This document shows, one piece after another, positions 1 to 6,889 of a DNA stretch of 8,852 nucleotides. Where the stretch lies: contig JAERSX010000634.1 in assembly GCA_016845285.1 (NCBI GenBank), forward strand, positions 1 to 8,852, read 5' to 3'. Positions within the stretch are counted from its first letter, which is position 1; every line of letters starts with the position of its first letter. The DNA is from Deltaproteobacteria bacterium. Its GTDB lineage: Bacteria; Myxococcota_A; UBA796; UBA2385. A program made the translations under genes and the position numbers. The notes beneath the pieces are model-generated. The model did no database searches. It was not told the DNA's origin and saw only the letters and a program-made list of their open reading frames with translations.

Positions 1-473
1 AGACCAAGCAAGGCCGTGCCTGGCGTGGCCGAGGCCGCTGCGGACGCCACGAGCTGTGTGGCCTCTGTCTCCGGGAGGCCTGCACGCAAGAGGTCAGCCA
101 GTGTCTGGAGGGCGCGAGCCGCGTGGGGCCCTCCCGCATCTGCAGCGATCCGAGTGATGGTGACCGAGCGTGCTCCGGCAGCCAGCGCGGCCGCGGCTGC
201 CTCGATGACGGGCCCGGTGGAGTCCGTCGGCAGGAGGCGCTGTGCAGCCGCCAGCTCGTCGACGCGGGCTGTCAGCACCTGGGCGATGCGGTGACTCGGG
301 ATGCCCTTGGCCAGGCCTTCCTGAAGCTTGCGGGACAAGGCATCGGTCGGCAGGCCGGCCTCCCCTGCAGCTGACACCACCTCGGCCGGCTGTGGGTCTT
401 CATTGCCAGCCCGTGCTGGGCCGCTCAGAGCGCCGACCAGGCAGAGCATTTGAAGATGGCGCATCACACTCAT
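1..473 (-). CDS. Exported helical-repeat protein of unknown function (C-terminus off the left edge)
   Basis: I do not recognise a named family. Read leftward from ATG at 473, 157 codons are open to the window edge, so the gene is partial. Residues 1-22 look like a Sec signal peptide: an Arg/His-containing start, a hydrophobic core around LQMLCLVGAL, and an ARA cleavage site before GNED. The internal Cys11 is not in a good lipobox. The mature part is Ala/Leu-rich and helical. It has four similarly spaced helix starts of the form G-hydrophobic-P-x-x-x-hydrophobic, at about residues 40 (GLPTDAL), 57 (GIPSHRI), 100 (GARSVTI) and 132 (GLPETEA). The start overlaps the stop of the upstream sigma-factor gene as ATGA, so translation is probably coupled. 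An in-frame ATG three codons later is an alternative start. By position it could be a partner or target of the sigma factor, but no anti-sigma signature is visible. Confidence 0.75.
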   Translation of the reverse strand, partial: MSVMRHLQMLCLVGALSGPARAGNEDPQPAEVVSAAGEAGLPTDALSRKLQEGLAKGIPSHRIAQVLTARVDELAAAQRLLPTDSTGPVIEAAAAALAAGARSVTITRIAADAGGPHAARALQTLADLLRAGLPETEATQLVASAAASATPGTALLG

Positions 474-1069
474 TCGTCTCTTGTACGGTCCGGAGTCAGC
501 TCTGGATACTTGTCGCGCAGAACCCGCTCGAGCTGCTGCAGTCCTCGGCGCACCCGCTGCTTGAGCGCTGGCACCTGAACTCCTGTAATTTCAGCTATCT
601 CCGCGTAGCGTAGGCCCTCGAGATGGTAGAGGCTCACCGCCTCCCGATACTTCGGCTTCAGCTCGAGAAGCGCCTCTCGAACCTGCGAATCTTGCTCGGC
701 TCGGGCGGTCTGGCTCTCGGGCCCGATGCCTTGGTCGGGCCGCCAAGGCTGCAGCGGACCGACCCGCCGCCACCAGATGGTGCGCAGTCGGTCACGACAG
801 AGGTTCGCGCCGATGGTCAACAGCCAGGGCCGAAAGGCGCGTGAAGGATCGTAGCGGTGGTGAGCTCGCATGGCGCGAACCAGGGCCTCCTGTGCGAGGT
901 CCTCTGCATCGGCTGGGTTGCCGATCATGCGAAGGCAGTGGGTGTACAGCTTGTCCAGATACGGCTCGGCCAACGCCTCGAACGCGGCAACATCCCCATC
1001 CTTGAACGCGCACCGGAGTGCGTAGTCGCCGTCGTCGACTGGGTGGCTCGATCTCGCGGCAGGCACCAT
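470..1069 (-). CDS. ECF-type RNA polymerase sigma factor (sigma-70 family)
   Basis: A 199-residue protein, normal length for an extracytoplasmic-function sigma factor, which directs RNA polymerase core to a specific promoter set. Residues ~29-97 are sigma region 2: the core-binding helix DAEDLAQEALVRAMR lies at 54-68 and the -10 recognition part PWLLTIGANLCRDRLR at 81-96. A variable linker (~98-130) holds WWRR and PWRP. Residues ~132-181 are region 4, with the helix-turn-helix LRYAEIAEITGV and recognition helix PALKQRVRRG at 153-176. No extra C-terminal sensory domain is present. The gene is first in a minus-strand unit and overlaps the next gene by 4 bp (ATGA). No Shine-Dalgarno precedes the ATG; instead a TATACT box ends only 7 nt upstream, suggesting a leaderless or nearly leaderless transcript. 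The subgroup and target promoters cannot be read from sequence. Confidence 0.95.
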   Translation of the reverse strand: MVPAARSSHPVDDGDYALRCAFKDGDVAAFEALAEPYLDKLYTHCLRMIGNPADAEDLAQEALVRAMRAHHRYDPSRAFRPWLLTIGANLCRDRLRTIWWRRVGPLQPWRPDQGIGPESQTARAEQDSQVREALLELKPKYREAVSLYHLEGLRYAEIAEITGVQVPALKQRVRRGLQQLERVLRDKYPELTPDRTRDE

Positions 1070-1076
1070 GAACGGA

Positions 1077-1082
1077 AGTATA
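1077..1082 (-). promoter_or_regulatory. Candidate -10 box of the sigma-factor gene
   Basis: On the minus strand the hexamer TATACT lies 7 nt before the sigma-factor ATG and stands out in GC-rich DNA. A start about 7 nt downstream would fall at or next to the A of the ATG. At 17-nt spacing the -35 position reads GGGAGC, which does not match TTGACA, so this is a -10-only candidate. Confidence 0.35.
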
Positions 1083-1144
1083 GGCGCGCGGGTGTGGGTG
1101 CTCCCCGCCGTCCACCCTCGCTGAACAATCTCCGCCTCCAGCGA

Positions 1145-1156
1145 GACATGTATGTC
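1145..1156. promoter_or_regulatory. Small inverted repeat (GACAT-gt-ATGTC) in the divergent intergenic region
   Basis: Two perfect 5-bp arms separated by 2 bp lie between the divergently transcribed sigma-factor and protease genes. The site is about 62 bp upstream of the sigma gene's candidate -10 box and about 50 bp before the protease start. It has the form of a small dimeric-repressor or activator site. The arms are short enough to occur by chance. Confidence 0.2.
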
Positions 1157-1195
1157 ACCGACGAGAGGCCTGGAACGTAAGCCCTCCCTTGAACC

Positions 1196-1201
1196 GAGGT
1201 G
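1196..1201 (+). promoter_or_regulatory. Ribosome binding site that fixes the protease start
   Basis: GAGGTG lies 4 nt before ATG 1206. It supports that ATG over an in-frame ATG at 1152, which would add 18 charged residues in front of the signal peptide and has no comparable site. Confidence 0.6.
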
Positions 1202-1205
1202 TCAC

Positions 1206-2294
1206 ATGTTCCGAAACCCCGTCCGCCTGTTCGCCTACGGCGCCCTGCTCTCCGCCTGTTCCCCCGTGGACGCCGAATACGGACTCCTTGATGGTGCAGG
1301 CCCCATGGGCGAGAGCAAGATCTATGGCGGCAGCCCTCCGGACTCCGGCACTGCCCACGATGCCGTTGTGGGCCTGCACCAGCTCGCGAAGGGTGGTCGC
1401 TCCGTCTACGTGTCTCCCTTCTGCAGCGGCACGCTCATCCGTGGTGACGTCGTCGTCACCGCCGCCCACTGTCTATCGGGCATGTCGTCGAACAAGGTCG
1501 CCATCTTCGTGGGTGACGAGGCCACCACCGATCCCGCCTCCAGCGACTACATCTGGGACCACCTCTACACCGTGAGCAGCGTCACTTCCCACGGAAGCTA
1601 CAGCAGCTCCCAGCTCACCAACGACATCGGACTCCTCACCCTCGACTCCGACGCCGCGGCGGCTGAGGGCGTGAGCCCGGTGCCAGAGCTCCCAGCAGAT
1701 GAGGGCTTCACGTCGGCGGATGTGGCCGCCGGCCTCAACCTGAACTTCGTGGGCTTCGGCATCACGGAGACCACGGGGACAGGCACCAAGCTCCAGGTGG
1801 ACCTGCCGCTGGGCGCGCTGGGTTGCGGAGTCAGCGGCTGCCCCTCGTCGGGAGTGGCGGCAACACAGATCTCCTACAGCCAGACGGGTGGCGGCGGACC
1901 CTGCAGCGGCGACAGCGGTGGTCCCGCCTTCATCGATCGTAGCGGCACGACCTATGTGGCGGGCCTCACTTCCTACGGCGACGCAAGTTGCTCGGTCTAC
2001 GGCGTGAGCACCCGCACCGACGCCTTCGAGGGCTGGATCGCAGACCAACTCGGTGAGAGCGGTGGTGGCAGCGGAAGCGGAAGCGGCGCAGACTCTGGCG
2101 GCACGGACTCTGGCGGCGTCGACACCGGCACCAGCGGCACATGTGGCGACGGCGTCTGCGGCACGGGCGAGAGCTGCGATGGTCGCGACGGTACGGACGC
2201 TTGTTCCGACGACTGCCCGGGCAAGACCAACGGCAAGCCGAGCAACCGGTACTGCTACGTGGAAGGCGTCTGCGAAGGACCTGGTTGCCCCTGA
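1206..2294 (+). CDS. Secreted lipoprotein serine protease, chymotrypsin (S1) fold, with Cys-rich tail
   Basis: A 362-residue predicted outer-surface endopeptidase. Residues 1-17 are a lipoprotein signal peptide ending in lipobox LSAC (Cys18). An activation-type junction K38|IYGG resembles the IVGG of S1 zymogens. The triad is visible: His88 in VVTAAHC, Asp140 in TNDIGLL and Ser237 in CSGDSGGP. Expected disulfide pairs are Cys73/Cys89 and Cys233/Cys262. The position equivalent to chymotrypsin 189, six before the Ser, is Gly231 rather than Asp, so trypsin-like Lys/Arg specificity is not predicted. A Gly/Ser/Asp linker (285-311) joins the catalytic domain to a 50-residue tail with eight Cys, beginning CGDGVCGTGESCDG, a motif type common in secreted myxobacterial proteins. 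The gene is divergent from the sigma-factor gene and is followed by a strong hairpin, so it is probably monocistronic. The physiological substrate is unknown. Confidence 0.92.
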   Translation: MFRNPVRLFAYGALLSACSPVDAEYGLLDGAGPMGESKIYGGSPPDSGTAHDAVVGLHQLAKGGRSVYVSPFCSGTLIRGDVVVTAAHCLSGMSSNKVAIFVGDEATTDPASSDYIWDHLYTVSSVTSHGSYSSSQLTNDIGLLTLDSDAAAAEGVSPVPELPADEGFTSADVAAGLNLNFVGFGITETTGTGTKLQVDLPLGALGCGVSGCPSSGVAATQISYSQTGGGGPCSGDSGGPAFIDRSGTTYVAGLTSYGDASCSVYGVSTRTDAFEGWIADQLGESGGGSGSGSGADSGGTDSGGVDTGTSGTCGDGVCGTGESCDGRDGTDACSDDCPGKTNGKPSNRYCYVEGVCEGPGCP

Positions 2295-2313
2295 CTTTGA
2301 GGGCTCGGGTTCG

Positions 2314-2345
2314 CGGGGCCGGGTACTGCCAGGTACCCGGCCCCG
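2314..2345 (+). terminator. GC-rich hairpin after the protease gene, probable terminator
   Basis: A perfect 13-bp stem (CGGGGCCGGGTAC paired with GTACCCGGCCCCG) encloses a 6-nt loop and begins 20 nt after the protease stop. The stem is nearly all G/C. The following bases (AATTCGTCT) are not a clear T-run, so it may act as a weak intrinsic terminator, a bidirectional barrier or a 3'-end stabiliser. Confidence 0.6.
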
Positions 2346-2355
2346 AATTCGTCTC

Positions 2356-2393
2356 CCTCCAACGCCCACCAGCCCAGAGGCAGCGTTGGGAGG
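2356..2393. repeat. Imperfect stem-loop upstream of the carboxylase operon
   Basis: CCAACGC (2359-2365) pairs with GCGTTGG (2383-2389). Beyond a single bulged G, three more pairs extend the stem, giving about 10 bp around a 17-nt loop. It lies between the protease hairpin and the biotin carboxylase ribosome site. It could be part of the transcription end, a leader structure or an operator. No convincing promoter was found beside it. Confidence 0.35.
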
Positions 2394-2420
2394 CTCCAGC
2401 GCGATAGGCTCGCCCGCCAC

Positions 2421-2426
2421 GGAGGG
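2421..2426 (+). promoter_or_regulatory. Ribosome binding site of the biotin carboxylase gene
   Basis: GGAGGG lies 5 nt before ATG 2432. It supports this start, which is also where the family's N-terminal ANRGE strand begins. Confidence 0.7.
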
Positions 2427-2431
2427 CGTGC

Positions 2432-3783
2432 ATGTTCCGACGGCTCCTGCTGGCGAACCGCGGTGAGGTGGCAGTGCGGGTGCTTCGCACCTGTCGTGCC
2501 CTGGGCATACAGGCGGTTGCGGTTGCTACACCCGCCGATCGCGACCTGCGTTGGCTGCAAGACGCCGATGAGGTGGTGGAGCTACCCGACAACCGCGCCT
2601 ACCTCGACCAAGACGCTCTCATCGACGCAGCGACGCGGACCGCCTGCTCGGCCTTGCACCCCGGGTGGGGCTTTCTCAGTGAAAACCCCACCTTCGCGGC
2701 GCGCTGTGAGGCGGCGCGGTTGAGCTTCGTCGGACCACGCTCGGCCACCATGCGCCGCATGGCCGACAAGGCCCAGGCGCGGGCGACCATGACCGCCCTG
2801 GGGCTGCCGCCCATTCCTGGCTCGAAGGGCTGGCTACCGAGTGTCGCGGCGGCACGGGTCGTGGCCGAACAGCTCGGCTACCCCGTGCTGATCAAAGCGG
2901 TGAGTGGCGGCGGAGGGCGCGGAATGCGGCGCGTCTTCGAGCCGAGCGCGCTCGAGGGGGCGTGGCGAGATGCCTCGGCTGAGTCTCAGAGCGCCTTCGG
3001 GGATGGGCGCCTCTACCTCGAGAAGCTGGTGATCGACGGGCGGCACATCGAGCTCCAGGTGTTGGGTGACGGCCGTGGCGGCGTCCACGTCCTCGGAGAG
3101 CGGGAGTGCTCGGTCCAGCGGCGCCATCAGAAGCTGCTCGAGGAGACCCCCTCGGTGGCGGTGGACGAACACCGCAGGGCCGAGGTGATCGAGCGTGTAC
3201 GGGCTGCGTGCGCGGCGCTGAAGTACCGTGGCGCCGGCACGGTAGAGATGTTGCGCGATACCGATGGCGCCTTGTGGTTCATGGAAATGAACACCCGCCT
3301 CCAGGTCGAGCACACCATCACCGAGGCTGTCACAGGCGTAGATCTCGTGGCCGCCCAGCTCGACGTGGCCGCCAATCGGCCCTTGGGGAGGGCTGCTGTC
3401 GCTGCAGGACACGCCATCGAGTGCAGAATCAACGCCGAGGATCCAGCCCGAGGCTTCCGCCCTACACCAGGCAGGGTGACCCGTCTGCGGATGCCTGCAG
3501 GGGAGGGGATCCGCGTGGACACGCACCTCCGCGAGGGTGACCGAATCTCGCCCCATTACGACAGCATGTTCGCCAAGGTCATCGCTCACGGCCCTGACCG
3601 GTCGACCGCCATCTCGCGGATGGAGGCCGCTCTCGCCGGTCTCGAGGTGGAGGGCGTGCACACGACCGCGGCTCTCCACCAGTCCATCCTCGCCCACCCC
3701 GACTTCAGGGCCGGCGCCTACGACACGGGCTGGCTCGAGCGGAGCGGCCTCCTCGCCGAGCCGGACTCCAGCGGAGCCTCCAC

Positions 3784-3787
<4 letters not shown>
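2432..3787 (+). CDS. Biotin carboxylase subunit of an acyl-CoA carboxylase
   Basis: A cytoplasmic ATP-grasp enzyme that carboxylates carrier-bound biotin using ATP and bicarbonate. At 451 residues it matches stand-alone AccC-type subunits (E. coli AccC is 449) and has no biotinyl domain of its own. The N-terminal motif LLANRGEVAVR is at 6-16, HPGWGFLSEN at 76-85 and the ATP-grasp glycine loop GGGGRGM at 159-165. Residues corresponding by motif to the known active site are present: Lys113, Lys155, His205, Glu207, Glu272, Glu285, Asn287, Arg289, Glu293 (EMNTRLQVEH) and Arg332 (ECRINAEDP). Nothing essential appears lost, so it should be active. The early region after ATPADRD is divergent. Its stop overlaps the GTG start of the carboxyltransferase-carrier gene (GTGA), the presumed partner that carries the biotin. 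Which acyl-CoA the complex acts on is not set by this subunit. Confidence 0.95.
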
Positions 3788-5796
<2,009 letters not shown>

Positions 5797-5829
5797 TCCT
5801 GTCCGGAGTCCGAGCCCTTCCGGGGTGCG

Positions 5830-5838
5830 TGGTACGCT
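5830..5838 (+). promoter_or_regulatory. Candidate extended -10 promoter element
   Basis: TGGTACGCT matches the TGnTAnnnT form of an extended -10 element, in the 70-nt gap between the carboxylase operon and the TPR-like gene. It would start transcription near 5845, just before the ribosome site. No convincing -35 was found. Confidence 0.25.
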
Positions 5839-5850
5839 CTCTTGGTCGTC

Positions 5851-5860
5851 GGAGGTGATC
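5851..5860 (+). promoter_or_regulatory. Near-perfect Shine-Dalgarno before the TPR-like gene
   Basis: GGAGGTGATC is complementary along its whole length to the usual 3' end of bacterial 16S rRNA. Measured from GGAGG, it is 5 nt before GTG 5861 and 11 nt before ATG 5867, so it allows either start. It rules out an in-frame ATG at 5735 lying inside the preceding gene. Confidence 0.7.
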
Positions 5861-5866
5861 GTGCGA

Positions 5867-6889
5867 ATGCGTTGGGGCCGCTTCATCTGGAGTACCGGGC
5901 TGCTCGCCCTTCTCATGGTGGGGGAGGCACGCGCGGAGTGCCAAGGGGCCTACACCGGCAGCCAGCTCGGTGAAGACATCGGCCGCATGACCACCTCGCT
6001 TCGCATCCTCGACGAGAAGACCTTCATGGAAGCGGGCACGCGCATGGAAGCGCGCATCATCTGTGTCCGCAGCTCCCTGCCGCCCCGGCTGTACGCAAGC
6101 GCCTACCGCTTCATCGGCACCACGCACTTCTTCAAGGGTGATGAGGAGGGAGCCCGCTCCTGGTTCCGCAGCGCCCTTGAGCTGGAGCCGGAGTTCTACT
6201 GGGACGCCGGAGACCTCGACATCGGGCATCCACTTCGGCTGGCCTTCGACGACGAGCGCAGCTCGGCGGCCGCAGATCCGGTGCCGCTCGAAGGAAAGCT
6301 ACTCAAGGAGATCGCGGGCGCTTACCTGACCTTGGATGGCCGGCGCCTCGACAAGGCCGCTGCCACCGTCGACCGTCCGCACTTCCTGCAGGTGGTCTCC
6401 GAGTCCGACAAGACCATCCGCTCCGTGGTCGTCATTCAAGGCAACGCCATTCCCGACCAGTTCCTCGAGGACGCCCCTGTGGCGGTCGTGGCGGACGAGG
6501 GCAAGAAGAAGGGCAAGAAGAAGAAGGAGAAGGACGGGGAACAGGTCGGCTTCGAGGACAGCGGTCAAGAGTCCGAAGGGGCGAGCGACGGAACCGAGGA
6601 CATGTTCGCGACCTTCGTGGTCAAGCGTGTGCGACCAAAGGCGAAGACGCCGCTGATGTTGGCGGGAGGCGTCGTGAGCCTCGCGGGTGTCGGCATCTAC
6701 GGCGCCAGCTTTGTCACCCACTCCCAGTTCGAGTCCGCCACCACCACCGAAGATCTCGAGGGCGCACGCGACCTCACCAACATGCTGGTCGTAGCCTCCG
6801 GCGCCACCCTCGCGGTGGGCCTCGGGGTTGGGTACGTCGGCATCATGATGGACGGCAGTCCCGGGCTGAGGTTCGGTGGGCGCTTCTGA
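5867..6889 (+). CDS. Exported TPR-like protein with two C-terminal membrane segments
   Basis: I do not recognise a named gene; 340 residues from ATG 5867, or two more if GTG 5861 is used. Residues 1-23 are a signal peptide (core STGLLALLMVG, cleavage ARA|EC). Two Cys, 25 and 66, could form a disulfide. Residues ~75-109 read as a TPR-like helical hairpin (RFIGTTHFFKGDEEGARSWF then ALELEPEF). A beta-rich stretch with LTLDGRRLD follows, then an acidic and Lys-rich low-complexity region (KKKGKKKKEK at 213-222). Two hydrophobic segments lie at ~262-281 and ~306-327, followed by a short tail. This arrangement is typical of uncharacterised myxobacterial envelope proteins. Its last 14 bp overlap the start of the kinase-like gene, which suggests a joint envelope-signalling role. 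Alternative reading: an outer-membrane-associated scaffold. Confidence 0.85.
   Translation: MRWGRFIWSTGLLALLMVGEARAECQGAYTGSQLGEDIGRMTTSLRILDEKTFMEAGTRMEARIICVRSSLPPRLYASAYRFIGTTHFFKGDEEGARSWFRSALELEPEFYWDAGDLDIGHPLRLAFDDERSSAAADPVPLEGKLLKEIAGAYLTLDGRRLDKAAATVDRPHFLQVVSESDKTIRSVVVIQGNAIPDQFLEDAPVAVVADEGKKKGKKKKEKDGEQVGFEDSGQESEGASDGTEDMFATFVVKRVRPKAKTPLMLAGGVVSLAGVGIYGASFVTHSQFESATTTEDLEGARDLTNMLVVASGATLAVGLGVGYVGIMMDGSPGLRFGGRF
6499..6522 (+). repeat. Tandem 12-nt direct repeat in a Lys-rich segment
   Basis: Two adjacent exact copies of GGGCAAGAAGAA, followed by more GAAG, encode the lysine-rich stretch of the TPR-like protein. The purine-rich run is unlike the surrounding GC-rich codons, and unequal copying here would keep the frame. 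Confidence 0.6.
6868..6871 (+). promoter_or_regulatory. Weak ribosome site supporting GTG 6876 of the kinase-like gene
   Basis: GAGG lies 4 nt before GTG 6876, inside the end of the TPR-like gene. An in-frame TGA at 6867-6869 sets the upstream limit. This GTG is the only common start codon that keeps the glycine-rich loop. Confidence 0.45.

Noticed and set aside
1152..1205. Upstream in-frame ATG for the protease
   Set aside because: It would place 18 mostly polar and charged residues before the lipoprotein signal peptide, whereas ATG 1206 has a ribosome site and starts the signal peptide directly.
1473..2420. Long minus-strand open frame (315 codons) opposite the protease gene
   Set aside because: Its Ala/Val/Arg-rich product has no recognisable domain. 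It is explained by high-GC codon bias opposite a gene with a complete catalytic triad.
2834..3697. Minus-strand open frame (287 codons) within the biotin carboxylase gene
   Set aside because: It is a shadow of a gene whose active-site residues are all in the plus frame.
5806..5826. Possible terminator after the carboxylase operon
   Set aside because: Only a 5-bp stem (CCGGA/TCCGG) with a long loop and no T-run could be drawn, which is too weak to call.
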